Origin: JAWKNZ01 sp041391425
GTDB lineage: Bacteria > Bdellovibrionota_B > Oligoflexia > Oligoflexales > JAWKNZ01
NCBI GenBank assembly: GCA_041391425.1
Contig: JAWKNZ010000020.1
Span: 1-58,271 of the forward strand
DNA: 58,271 bases
Reading direction: 5' to 3'
Both the position numbers and the translations under genes were made by a program. The notes under the pieces were generated by a model. The model had not been told where the DNA came from, ran no database searches, and saw only the letters and a list, made by a program, of their open reading frames with translations. Below, piece by piece: positions 1 through 9,292 of the stretch (positions within the stretch are counted from its first letter, which is position 1; every line of letters begins with the position of its first letter).

Positions 1-1241
1 GGGAGCATAGACCCAACCACCGCACCAAAAATCACAACAAATACCAAGCTTAAAGCCACAACAACTCCTACATGTTGGCTATAATTCCATGTTCCAGCTC
101 TAAAGTATCCCATACTACCAACAATCAACCCTAAGCTCAGGCCGGTAAAAACCTCTCTCCTTAAGATTCTAAACCAATCTTTTGGGTGCATTTCATTGAG
201 TGCAATTCCTCTCAAAATTAATGATGCTGCCTGGGTTCCGGCGTTCCCACCCGCTGATACAATTAGGGGTAAAAAGATTACTAAATATCCCATTTTATTC
301 AAAAGCTCTTGATAATGTCTTAGTATATTTCCGGTAAACATAGTGCCAAAAAACAGAAAAGCCAACCAACCACCGCGTTTACGCAACATCACTAAAAATG
401 GCGTTTGAAAATAAGAGTCTTCTAATGCTCCTTGACCACCGAATTGATGGATATCTTCCGTCGCTTCTTCCTCAGCATAATCAAACACATCATCTGCAGT
501 AACAACTCCAATCATCACCTTACTCTCATCGACAACGGGAATAAGCTGACGGTCATATTTCCTAAAAGCATCAACAGCATCTGTTCCTGAATCGTATGGG
601 CTTAAATAAACCGAAGTTTGCGCCATCAATTCAGAAAGTCGAGTTGTAACCGGGTCTGTCGTAACAATAGTCGCTAAATCGACCTCACCGATGACCGCTT
701 CATCATCATCGGTGACAAATATTTTGTTAAGATGCTCTGGAGAACTAATTGATCTCCACCTTATGGTTTCAAGCGCCTGACGAACGGACATGTTTGCAGC
801 TAAAGACACATACTCCATGTCCATAAGGCGGCCAACCGAGTCTTCAGGATAACTTAATAATTTTAAAGCATTTTCTCGTTCAGCCGGATTCAAAAAATTA
901 AGCAGTATTTTTTGAATAGATTCAGGAAGTTCCTCAAGTAGCTTAGTTCTGTCATCAGCAACCATTTGGTTTAGCATTGATGCTACAACTACATGCGGAA
1001 GCTCTTTAATTAAATTTTCTTGGCGTTCAAATGGTAAATAAGAAAAAACCTGCGCCTTTCTTACCCGCGGCACCAGTCTAAATAATGCAATATTAGTCTC
1101 TAATTCAACATCGGCAAATACTTCGGCAAGGTCAGCAACTTCATAATCTTTGAATAGAGAACGCAAAGCATGAAAGCTCTTGTTTTCATAATAAGAAAGA
1201 ACTCTATCTTTAAGGTTTTTTTCTTCTATTCCCTGTTCCAT
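1..1241 (-). CDS. mgtE: Magnesium transporter MgtE (3' end cut by window edge)
   Basis: Inner-membrane Mg2+ channel/transporter. I translated the minus strand from the ATG at 1239-1241 (begins MEQGIEEKNLKDRV); it stays open to base 1, giving about 413 codons, so only the last few dozen residues of a roughly 450-residue family are missing. In order: a helical MgtE N domain, with PEDSVGRLMDMEYVSL near its end, then two CBS domains (IFVTDDDEAVIGEVDLA and LIPVVDESKVMIGVV), then membrane helices including GGWLAFLFFGTMF and the hallmark SAGGNAGTQAASLILRG. In characterised MgtE proteins the N and CBS domains sense cytosolic Mg2+ and gate the pore. It is followed about 160 bp upstream by another minus-strand gene. 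Confidence 0.95.
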   Translation of the reverse strand, partial: MEQGIEEKNLKDRVLSYYENKSFHALRSLFKDYEVADLAEVFADVELETNIALFRLVPRVRKAQVFSYLPFERQENLIKELPHVVVASMLNQMVADDRTKLLEELPESIQKILLNFLNPAERENALKLLSYPEDSVGRLMDMEYVSLAANMSVRQALETIRWRSISSPEHLNKIFVTDDDEAVIGEVDLATIVTTDPVTTRLSELMAQTSVYLSPYDSGTDAVDAFRKYDRQLIPVVDESKVMIGVVTADDVFDYAEEEATEDIHQFGGQGALEDSYFQTPFLVMLRKRGGWLAFLFFGTMFTGNILRHYQELLNKMGYLVIFLPLIVSAGGNAGTQAASLILRGIALNEMHPKDWFRILRREVFTGLSLGLIVGSMGYFRAGTWNYSQHVGVVVALSLVFVVIFGAVVGSML

Positions 1242-1404
1242 AACTAACTTCGCCAAAATCGCTTAAGCACCTTAAAAGCTGTCAGTGGTGCAAATATCAA
1301 AACATAAAGAAATGAGCTCAGAGCTACATCCACAATGTGGGGTTATACGCTGTCCAGAAGCAATACAGAAGTCATACATATCAAACAACTTCTGAATCAG
1401 ACTA

Positions 1405-2469
1405 TTAAGAGCTTATACATATAGAATCAAGCCCAGTAAAGGGATCATCGGCATGTTCAATTTCAAGTTTTAGTCGCTCGAGAAATTCACCTGCACTTTT
1501 ACTTCCCGCACATTGATACGCTTTATTAAATCGTTCCAAATCTGGACTGTACAATGAAGAAGCTAAAACTCTAGCATTATTCCATTCTTGCCCTCGAATC
1601 AAATCTACACTTTTAAATTTAGGCACCTTGCCTTTTGTCCATTCCTTAAAAATCTCTGCTTTTTGCAATAATATTTGATTGTTATTGTAACCTTTTTGGT
1701 TTTTATAAAGCTCTTCTAAATCATTTTTTAATCCAGACAACCATTTCTTATACACTTCGTTATCATATTTAAAATTCTTATATACTATCAACTCTTTCTC
1801 GCGCCCAGTTTCCAGCAAATATTTTTCTGTTAAAATATCACCAATATACTCCGCCAGGTTTTCATTAAATTTCGCAGAATCTGCAACCCACAGAGTTCTA
1901 TGTGTCAACTCATGAAAAAATAAATGTGCTAGACTGCTAACTTTCCGCTTAATCATCGAAGGATAAACAGGATCATCAAACCAGCCTAAACTGGAATAAG
2001 CTCCAACTCCACTTTTATAAATATCTAAACCTTTTTCTTGTAATTGTGCTGCCTCATCATCACGCTCATCTTCATAGAAAAAACCTTTATAAGGTACACT
2101 ACCAACAATTGGGAACCACCATGTAATAGCTTCCAATCGGTTAGGATAAGCTGCTTGGACAAGATAAGAGACATAGCGCTTATCAGTATCAATATAGTAT
2201 GTATAGGCACCTTCTCGATTCAGACCTTCTTTACCAGCATAGTTCAAAACATCTATTAATTTTAATAGTTGCTCTCGAGTATCTTTAGAAGTCTTTCGAT
2301 TAGCAATAACAGCAGAGATTTTCTGCCTTGAATTAAAAAGATTGTTTTGATGCCACGCAAGCTTCGTAACATAACAACTTGATAAATTTAGCACCAATAA
2401 CAAACACAGGTACAGTTCATACCTAGCTCCTAACAAATTTTTAATAATATTGACGAATAAACTTAGCAA
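1405..2469 (-). CDS. Predicted aminopeptidase lipoprotein (PF10023-like)
   Basis: 354 residues. The N-terminal hydrophobic stretch ends in LNLSSC, with Cys32 as the likely lipidated residue, so it should be a membrane-anchored periplasmic lipoprotein. A zincin motif HELTH lies at residues 186-190, followed by ENLAEYIGD at about 203-211, which supplies the probable third ligand. This arrangement and the SSCYVTKLAWHQ start resemble the 'putative aminopeptidase' family (COG4324/PF10023). Substrate unknown. The start at 2469 is accepted because the signal peptide follows directly. The gene abuts a degraded integrase on its 5' side, so its upstream region may be disrupted. The family call is moderately sure; metallopeptidase is more secure than aminopeptidase. 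Confidence 0.75.
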   Translation of the reverse strand: MLSLFVNIIKNLLGARYELYLCLLLVLNLSSCYVTKLAWHQNNLFNSRQKISAVIANRKTSKDTREQLLKLIDVLNYAGKEGLNREGAYTYYIDTDKRYVSYLVQAAYPNRLEAITWWFPIVGSVPYKGFFYEDERDDEAAQLQEKGLDIYKSGVGAYSSLGWFDDPVYPSMIKRKVSSLAHLFFHELTHRTLWVADSAKFNENLAEYIGDILTEKYLLETGREKELIVYKNFKYDNEVYKKWLSGLKNDLEELYKNQKGYNNNQILLQKAEIFKEWTKGKVPKFKSVDLIRGQEWNNARVLASSLYSPDLERFNKAYQCAGSKSAGEFLERLKLEIEHADDPFTGLDSICISS

Positions 2470-2503
2470 AAGGAGCTCCTTGTGATGATAAATTATCCCA
2501 GTT

Positions 2504-2860
2504 TCAGCTTAAAGAGTTTGTCGTAGCGGCTAAAGAAAATAATAAACGCGAATGGTAATCAATAATACCTAAAACAAAGATCTGAGTTCCCTTGCTATCA
2601 AAAACTGTTGTAAAATCCAGCTGGAAAATGTGCTTATAATTCTTAAAGAAAACCTCCCAACTTATGGGTGTCACCCGAGTTTTCGGCGGAACCAAACCAT
2701 TTGTTCGAAGTATTCTAACTATAGTTTTCTTGTGGATACTTATACCAAGAAGGGTTAATTCTTGGGAAATGCGAAGAGCGGCCCATCCCCAGTTTTCTCT
2801 GGGATACCGGTGGTCTTCCGATTTCGCTGGATACCCAAATTAGCTTCAAGCTATGCATAA
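2504..2860 (-). pseudogene. Integrase-core transposase remnant
   Basis: A minus-strand reading frame without a proper start or end. Around 2700-2850 it reads KSEDHRYPRENWGWAALRI...GISIHKKTIVRIL, the usual helix-turn-helix-to-catalytic linker of IS3/IS481-like transposases. It continues into HIFQLDFTTVF and VLGIIDYHSRLL, the start of the rve (DDE integrase) core around the first Asp. It stops at 2504, so the second Asp and the Glu are missing. It is therefore a non-functional fragment, inserted just upstream of the aminopeptidase gene. The exact IS family cannot be fixed from this fragment. Confidence 0.75.
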
Positions 2861-3149
2861 AGGGACGAAAGGCACCTATGATTAACATGATGGGATAACA
2901 TGAAAAGTAATAGTTAATAAGGTCTGCGAAAAGTTTTCAAAACCATTCTTATAGGCCAATATATTTTCTTCCTCACACTCATGTACGTTAATATAGCAAA
3001 TTTTTCTGGAAACATAAATATATGTAATTTTAATAAGTTAAATAGAGCAGTAGCACACATTGATATTGCGTAAAATTTTTACATACGCTAGATTCTTCTT
3101 ACAATTACGATATATACTGGTATATATCGATAAGTTAAGAGGCAAAGTG

Positions 3150-3617
3150 ATGAGCGTTTTAGAAAAAGTTTGTTCAAAACTAAACGAAGAAAAGATTCCA
3201 TACGCAATTGTTGGTGGCTTTGCTGTGGCGCTCCATGGTGCAATCCGTGGGACAATAGACATCGATTTAATAACAAAATTAACATTAAAAAATTTTGTCG
3301 CATTTGAGAAAGCAATGTTAGAACTTGGTTTAGAATCCCGACTGCCAGTAACTGCAAAAGAAGTATTTAACTTTCGTGAAGAATACATAAAAAATAGAAA
3401 CCTAATTGCATGGTCTTTTTTTAATCCTAAAAAGCCAATCGAAGTAATCGACGTTATCATTACAGAAGATCTTACAGGAATGAAAACTATTGACAAAAAC
3501 TTGAGAAATCAAAAAATAAAAGTACTTTCATTACCCGATTTAATAAGTATGAAAGAAAAATCCGGAAGACCTCAGGATCTAGAAGATGTCAAAACTTTAA
3601 AAGAGTTATTAAAATGA
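3150..3617 (+). CDS. Nucleotidyltransferase-fold toxin-like protein
   Basis: I prefer the ATG at 3150, preceded by an AGAGG Shine-Dalgarno 7-8 nt upstream, over the more upstream start at 3060, which would add an atypical basic stretch. The 156-residue product starts with a DNA-polymerase-beta-like nucleotidyltransferase core: VGGFAVALHG (GG at 22-23), then RGTIDIDL (RGT 33-35, acidic D37 and D39). Such proteins (MNT/AbiEii/DUF6036-like) act as nucleotidyltransferase toxins or transferases in two-gene modules. It overlaps the next gene by 4 nt (ATGA), typical of translational coupling. It sits in a small accessory island between transposase remnants, so lateral acquisition is likely. Toxin activity is inferred. 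Confidence 0.7.
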   Translation: MSVLEKVCSKLNEEKIPYAIVGGFAVALHGAIRGTIDIDLITKLTLKNFVAFEKAMLELGLESRLPVTAKEVFNFREEYIKNRNLIAWSFFNPKKPIEVIDVIITEDLTGMKTIDKNLRNQKIKVLSLPDLISMKEKSGRPQDLEDVKTLKELLK

Positions 3618-3859
3618 AAAAAAGTTTACAAATTAGCACACCCAAGAAAGTTGATGCACCGATTGAAGATATCGTTGAGTTTTTGGAAAATTACCGAGAG
3701 CTTATCGCGGAAAAAGATTTGGTTGGCTCAAAGCTAATAAGCATTAAGATTCCGATTGTTCTTTTGGAAGCTTTTAGATTTAAAGCAGATCAAGAAAACA
3801 TCCCTTATCAAACTAAAATTAAAGAATTGATGAAAAATTGGGTTATAGAGAACACTTAG
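3614..3859 (+). CDS. CopG/BrnA-like small antitoxin-type protein
   Basis: 81 residues, start ATG overlapping the stop of the nucleotidyltransferase gene. The C-terminal half (ISIKIPIVLLEAFRFKAD, then ENIPYQTKIKELMKNWV) fits a ribbon-helix-helix pattern: a short beta strand with alternating residues, a helix, then a second helix with the IPYQT turn typical of CopG/BrnA antitoxins. The N-terminal 40 residues (FLENYRELIAEKD) would be the toxin-neutralising segment. It probably binds operator DNA as a dimer and autoregulates the pair. Assigned from fold pattern and gene order; the sequence itself is not diagnostic of a named family. Confidence 0.6.
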   Translation: MKKSLQISTPKKVDAPIEDIVEFLENYRELIAEKDLVGSKLISIKIPIVLLEAFRFKADQENIPYQTKIKELMKNWVIENT

Positions 3860-4024
3860 CTTTTAAAAAGTAAAGATGTAAATCTTAAAGTAAAACTCAA
3901 ATTAAGGCTAAGCATCCATTTTCTTATACAGTTAATTCAAAACTGGTGATGACGTTATTCCACAGATAAGTGTGTCAAGCTAGCGGATTAATCACAACAT
4001 TTTCATTGGCAGCTTAATTTACTA

Positions 4025-4200
4025 AGGCGTGTTGACAATTTTATATAACTTATTGAAATAAAATAGAAAATTAGCATTATTGTTTTGCTGCAAATAATAA
4101 AAATGAGTTTGCTATGCCACGATTTATGCTCACGGATGAGTTATGGCCGAAGCTAAAACCATTATTTACATCGTATAGTTGCAATGCTGACAAAATTAAC
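4025..4200 (+). mobile_element. IS5-family-like insertion sequence remnant (left end and N-terminus)
   Basis: The left end reads CTAAGGCGTGTTGACA at 4022-4037. This resembles the terminus CTAGGGCGTGTTGACG of the small palindromic element at 20639-20817. At 4114 an ATG opens MPRFMLTDELWPKLKPLF, the typical first helix of IS5-family (IS427-group, DUF4096) transposases. The frame then loses similarity and stops at about 4230, and I see no matching right end. It is a dead fragment; family assignment rests on about 20 residues and the shared terminus. Confidence 0.55.
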
Positions 4201-4699
4201 ACGTCAACAGGGTGCGATCTCGTTACCGTTTAGCGCTCCAACACCGATGCCAATAGCACTTACTTATTTGCTCAGGCCTACGGAACTGTTACCCCAGATG
4301 TCACTCCCTAGTATTACGTTAAGTGATGCTCCACACAGTCATGATAGCCTCCTAAGTTCATTGCTTGAATTCCCTGTTTATTGAAGGTCACTATCTATAA
4401 CCTTTTGGGCCCTAACACACCACTCGGCTTAAAACATAAATTTTTTATTAAAGCCCATCTTGATAGGCACAGTCTAGATTATTAGCTAAGCTATTAAAGG
4501 CATAGAAACTGATGGGTGGAGTACACCGTACTCACTTCTTTCAGATTCTCTCGGTATCTATAGAGGGCACTTACTATTCAATATATCGTGTTTTGCATTC
4601 TCATAGATATTATTTAAAATCAGAATGACTTGACTTATCTTCATTAAGCGCTCATTACCATCATTTGACAGCATTTTATAAGTGGGCTTTTCAAGACAC
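4201..4699. other. No recognisable gene
   Basis: About 500 bp with short open stretches on both strands but no family signature or Shine-Dalgarno-supported start. It lies between the IS5-like remnant and the decayed sterol-desaturase-like gene, and is probably eroded accessory DNA. Confidence 0.5.
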
Positions 4700-5439
4700 T
4701 TATAAGTGATGAGTGTTGGTTCTGTAAGCTTTAAGGCGCTCTAAGAATTTTACTACGGTTGTTTCTGGGCAGGCATAAAGTACCCAAATTTTATCCCAAA
4801 AAAATGAAAATAGTGGTAAAATTTTGATCTCATACAGTTAATAGTATGATGGATAGCGTGATATCTAGGAGTATGCTGTTTAAGTATGAATCTATACGAC
4901 CTAAATGGATATTAGAATGATGGAACTCTGAAGCAAAATTAAGGACAATTTTCAAACACAGTGAAGGAAATAACAGACGGTCCCCACAATAAAATCCAGC
5001 CACCTTTAATTAAGGCAGAAATAAACAACTCGCCTGGATGATATCCCATAAAGCCGTTAGAATATCTAGAGTCCTATCAGTATGATGCACACGGTGAAAA
5101 CGCCACATAAAAAGGAACTCTATGGAACCATTTATGTTGAAACATCAAGAAGTCAAAAAGGATAAGTGTTGTTAGAATTTCTATGAGGCCATTAAGTCCT
5201 AATACTTTAGAAAGGCCCCAATTCATATGCTGCACCCAATTGGTTAAAGCGATAAAAGGGGCAGCAATAAATAACCGCATGAAAACATTATTGACTATTG
5301 CCAAGCCTGCACTAAACTTTACCCGCTCTGATCGACGATCAAACCATGAGCGAGTTGGCCAATAAGTTTCTATAAAAAACATCAGACCTAAAACAGAAAT
5401 AAATAGGCTAGCCTTAATGTTGAAAAATTCGCTAATCAT
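4700..5439 (-). pseudogene. Sterol desaturase / fatty acid hydroxylase-family pseudogene
   Basis: The intact 5' part (from 5439) is a membrane protein start with FDFLMFQHKWFHRVPF. Changing frame recovers the rest of a di-iron fatty-acid-hydroxylase-superfamily protein piece by piece. The pieces are FMWRFHRVHHTDRTLDILTAL, then GYHPGELFISALIKGGW...LWGPSVISFTVFE, then NFASEFHHSNIHLGRIDSYL, then TPRYHAIHHT, then FSFFWDKIWVLYACPETTVVK to a TAA at 4700-4702. The three histidine motifs of the family (HxxxH, HxxHH, HxxHH types) are all still visible. At least five frame changes are needed, so this is a genuine pseudogene, not a single read error. The ancestral protein would have been an integral-membrane lipid hydroxylase/desaturase. 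Confidence 0.85.
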
Positions 5440-5571
5440 TGCCTTTCCTTCTCCTTATAATTCCCGGTAGACACAATCACTTAGTAAGCATTATATATTC
5501 TAAGCTATCACACTAGGCTTTATATGCTTATTTCTTATAAGCAAAGACTACTAAAAGCTTAACTCAGTTAA

Positions 5572-6458
5572 TTAATGGAATTGAGCTCTACCTGAAGGAA
5601 CGTTTTCAGAAATATTATTAAGTGGTATTAAGCTCATTCCCGTTGTGTCCTTATAAATAAAAGCCATCAAAGGTTTAATAGCATAAGGAGCTGGATCATA
5701 ATCTGGGTAAGGCTCCACTGAAATAACAATAGCATGAACCATCATCAAGGACCACATGGCTTTTGATTGTCTTGACCAGGCACCGGGGAAAGATAACACA
5801 GTGGCCCTGCTAAGGGTCCAACTCCATCAGAATCGCTTCCATTTACTGATTTAAAAGACCCGTAGAAAACTTACCACCATTCCTGGTGTTGCACCGATCC
5901 AACTATGTGACCCCACTTACCGGAAGTTCGGGTAGGTAAAGTTAAGCCCCTCACCTCTAGAAGGGTCAATAAGCCAAACGCTATTAAAGTCTCCACCAGC
6001 CAAGTTGCAGCTAATATGAAACCACCAGATGCGTCAGAAAAATTATTACCTATACTAGATCCATGCCCAATGCTCAGGTCTACTATATTATGGGAATTGT
6101 AGTCACCGCCCATGACATGAATATCGCTTGGACCATTATCGGAGTCGCCATTTGGTTCAATAGTCAAGACAAAAACAGTAGCATTAAGGTGAGACCTATC
6201 TACCTTGAAACTAGCCGCGCCATGAGACCCTACTTTTGATTTCAATCTACCGTTGCGGTCAACCATAAAGATTTTGTCATTTTTAGTAATACTAAATCTT
6301 CCAGTAGAAAGTGGCTTGCCATCAACAATATTCCAGCCTTCATAATGCTGACCCTTCATCGGCTCTAGCCCCTCGACTTCTAGCCTAAGCGTAATAGTTG
6401 ACGCATTCACTTGGGCGCTAAAAGCAAGCGTGGCTATAGCTAAAATTAGATTTTTCAT
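5572..6458 (-). pseudogene. Decayed secreted protein (anti-sigma-like repeat domain)
   Basis: The start is set at the ATG 6456-6458, which has a GGAGG ribosome site and a clear signal peptide (MKNLILAIATLAFSAQVNA). The first about 130 residues are intact, with YEGWNIVDGKPLSTGRF, TVFVLTIEPNGDSD and SGGFILAAT. After that, at least four frame changes are needed to follow the protein: GGDFNSVWLIDPSRGEGLNF, then WIGATPG, then GSFKSVNGSDSDGVGPLAGP, then VISVEPYPDYDPAPYAIKPL, ending near 5572. The duplicated EGW...STG(R/K)F...EP layout resembles the extracytoplasmic part of anti-sigma-factor-like proteins. No function can be assigned beyond secreted and broken. Confidence 0.7.
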
Positions 6459-6690
6459 TTCTCCTCCACATTTAATTGTTTCTAAAATTGGCATTTTTTT
6501 ATTTACATTAAGGTACAGAACCTAAAAATTGTCTATCCTGCTAATTTAATACCCTTGAAAAACAGATTGATTGAATCTGGGTACCCTCCATAGCAAAAAA
6601 TATTATAATCTTCTCCTTAGAATAGAAAAAATGAATTAAAATAATTTTAGATATAGCTAAAATGAATATCTTATAACAGTATGAGGAATT

Positions 6691-7599
6691 ATGTACTTAC
6701 AAGATCATTTAGAAAAATTAGCTTACTTTTATAAAGTGGCAAGTCTTGGCTCTGTTAAGGATGCAAGCAAAGCTCTCAATTTAACTCAACCCTCAGTTAC
6801 AAAGTCAATTAAGGCGTTAGAAGAAGCTATCGGTAGTAATCTTTTTATTCGCAAACCAAGAGGTATGTCACTAACAAAAGAGGGAGAGCTGCTAAAAAAA
6901 TATTGTCATACACTATTCGCCCAAATTAAAGATATAGAAGTTAAACTAAAATCCCCAGACGACCCATTGGCTGGTTCTTTAAAAGTAGGGACTTACGATA
7001 GCATCGCCATTTATTTTTGGCCGAAATTTCTCAAAAAATTTTTAAAAAAGTACACTAAATTGGATCTTGAACTGACTACAGACAGAAGTAGAAATATCCA
7101 AAGACAGGTGGAAGCTGGCGAGCTAGATTTAGGGCTTATAATTGAGCCCAACCCTTCGCACTTACTTGAGGTGATAAATCTTTCTGTTGATACATTCCAA
7201 CTTTATGTCTCAACGAAAATGTCGAAGAGTGAAATTGAATCGGCAATGACTCCTTTAATCTTTATGCCTGACGCTTTAGCCGATGAAAATCAAAATCGAC
7301 TTGCGCACTTGTTAGGAGTAAGGAACATCTCTCGAAAGCAATTTAAGACATCAAGTTTGGAATCGGCAAAGGAACTCGTCGTCGGTGGAATTGGGATCGG
7401 CTTATTACCAAAGATGGTTGCAGAAGATGCTATAATTAAGAAAAAGATCAAGGTTTTTCGGCCGAATTACTTCCCAAAAGCTGGGCTTGGTATGCATCAC
7501 ATAGGACTAGTATTTCCCAAATATAGTGTAAATTCCGCTCCCCTACAAACTTTAATTGAAGAGATTAAGCAACAAGATTGGCAGCATCCTTCGAATTAG
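6691..7599 (+). CDS. LysR-family transcriptional regulator
   Basis: 302 residues. The N-terminal winged helix-turn-helix (residues about 8-65) has FYKVASLGSVKDASKALNLT, then QPSVTKSIKALEEAIGSNLF, the classic LysR HTH. The remaining about 210 residues form the periplasmic-binding-protein-like effector domain, including LVVGGIGIGLLPKMVAED near the C terminus. Start ATG 6691 has AGGA 6-7 nt upstream. Such proteins bind a T-N11-A site and control an adjacent divergent gene; here the divergent neighbour is the decayed secreted protein, so its target may be lost. The effector is unknown. Confidence 0.9.
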   Translation: MYLQDHLEKLAYFYKVASLGSVKDASKALNLTQPSVTKSIKALEEAIGSNLFIRKPRGMSLTKEGELLKKYCHTLFAQIKDIEVKLKSPDDPLAGSLKVGTYDSIAIYFWPKFLKKFLKKYTKLDLELTTDRSRNIQRQVEAGELDLGLIIEPNPSHLLEVINLSVDTFQLYVSTKMSKSEIESAMTPLIFMPDALADENQNRLAHLLGVRNISRKQFKTSSLESAKELVVGGIGIGLLPKMVAEDAIIKKKIKVFRPNYFPKAGLGMHHIGLVFPKYSVNSAPLQTLIEEIKQQDWQHPSN

Positions 7600-7832
7600 A
7601 GTGTCAATTATTTAACATTTGTCCATAGCGTAAACAAAAATAAAAAACGCCTCAAAAACCGTAACTTGCTGTAATAAAAACCATCCATCATCTTTCCGGA
7701 AATGAATAGTTGGCGCTATTTTTGAATATAACGTAATGGGGCATTGGAAAATTTTTCTAAGCACGCCAACAGTTTCCATAAAACAGGCCTTCCTAAAAGT
7801 ACGGTCAAATCAAAATTCTAAGCTACGCCACA

Positions 7833-9205
7833 ATGATTCAAAGACTTAAGACATCGCTAGTGTATACTTACCGCAAGTATCTTTTAAATTTACCGCTTTT
7901 TTACATTTGCGTTTTCTTCTTTACAACGTTAAGCCATGCCTATGGCAGTAAATACGATGGTTCTCTTTTAAAGACGCAAAACATCTCTAGTACCCCACAA
8001 TGTTTCCCAATAGGGAAAAAGCTTGAATTTCTCGTTAATCACCTCACATATCAAAAAGATATTTATCCTTTAGATTCTATCGAAGCTTGGGCGATTAGCT
8101 TAGAAAAACAAGCCCAAAGTGGGGTTTATATAAAAGAATGGTCGAAAAAAGAGCTTAATGAAAAACCAGTTCCATCAATTCCATCCTTATTTTCGATGTT
8201 TTCATCAAAAATAGCTGAATTCTTAAATAACGTTGGACAAGCTGATGCCAAAGTTTCGACGACATCGGGGCTTAAAAAAATCTATTCTGCACAAGTAGAA
8301 GATGTGGAAAATAAAGAGAAATGGCTGTGGGAACATGCAAAGTTCGAAAGGGTACCATCTCAATCTAGGTTAAAATCAGACACTATAATTTCGCATTTAA
8401 ACTCGATGGCAAATGAAACATTATATCAAAAGGTCAGTATACAAATCCCGTTATTAAATCAATTTAAAGGAGGTTTGAGTTTTGACCTTGGGCTACCTAG
8501 CTCATCTGTTAAAGAACGAGCAACTTCTCCAAGCATACAAAAATATGGATTGATTTTGGAAGAGATAGATTCTGAGATTTCTCCTATTTCTGATGAACAT
8601 TTTTTCTTGGTAAACAATTTTGATAACAGCCTATATGTTGAATCTAAAAGCCAAGTGAAATGGACAATTGGGCCGATCGAAGAAAAAAACAGCTTCGCTT
8701 TGATGTTGACTATGATGAATTTACCGCGATCAACGAACAAACAAGCTGGAACAAATTTGATCTGCCCAGCTTCAAATTTAAAGGCAACATTTCTCCAGCT
8801 AGCCGCAACTTGCGGCTATATACGAAAAAGGAAAATCCTGGATTTGTCGTTTCAGCTACTCAAATCGAAAACTTATATAAGATAACATATACCAGTGGAA
8901 ATGCTAGCGTGCCTGATAAATTTCTACACACTATAAAAATTCCCATTATAGGCACGCTGGACTTAGCAAGAGTCTACGATTCTGACGGAAAGACTTTAGA
9001 AACGTCCGCAAGCGGCATTCTCATTGCTGATAATTTACCAAAAGTGGAGATCCATCATTTCAACTTAAAAAACAATATTCTGGCCAGCCTTAGCCAGTCA
9101 GCAAACGGGCACACATTCAAACTCATAACCGAGCAGTCTGCTGCCGAGAGCGCACAAATGGGGAAAGATATTAAAGTCTCCATTGATTATGCATTTAATT
9201 TTTAA
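7833..9205 (+). CDS. Hypothetical exported protein, interrupted by a -1 frameshift
   Basis: The first frame runs 7833-8885 and the second, in the -1 frame, runs on to 9205. The protein joins at the A7 run 8683-8689: ...IGPIEEKNS followed by RFDVDYDEFTAINEQTSWNKF. The merged product is about 457 residues, with a hydrophobic segment at residues 20-37 (FYICVFFFTTLSHAYG) that is a likely signal peptide. The rest is hydrophilic and beta-rich near the end (NILASLSQ...VSIDYAFNF), which could suit a periplasmic or outer-membrane-associated protein. I do not recognise a family. The junction is a canonical A AAA AAC slippery heptamer in the correct phase; it may be a lost base, or less likely recoding. 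Confidence 0.6.
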
Positions 9206-9292
9206 AAATAAATTTATACCTTCGCGTTATAGCTTCAGCCGTTGGAAACGCAAACCTGCATGCTAAAGTTCAGATAAAGGTTCCTGTTTAAC

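Noticed and set aside
3038..3496. Long minus-strand frame opposite the nucleotidyltransferase
   Set aside because: Lies wholly antisense to a recognisable gene, has no ribosome site and no family signature.
4184..4384. 66-residue plus-strand frame in the IS5-like remnant
   Set aside because: Low-complexity translation, no Shine-Dalgarno, and it overlaps the tail of the transposase remnant in another frame.
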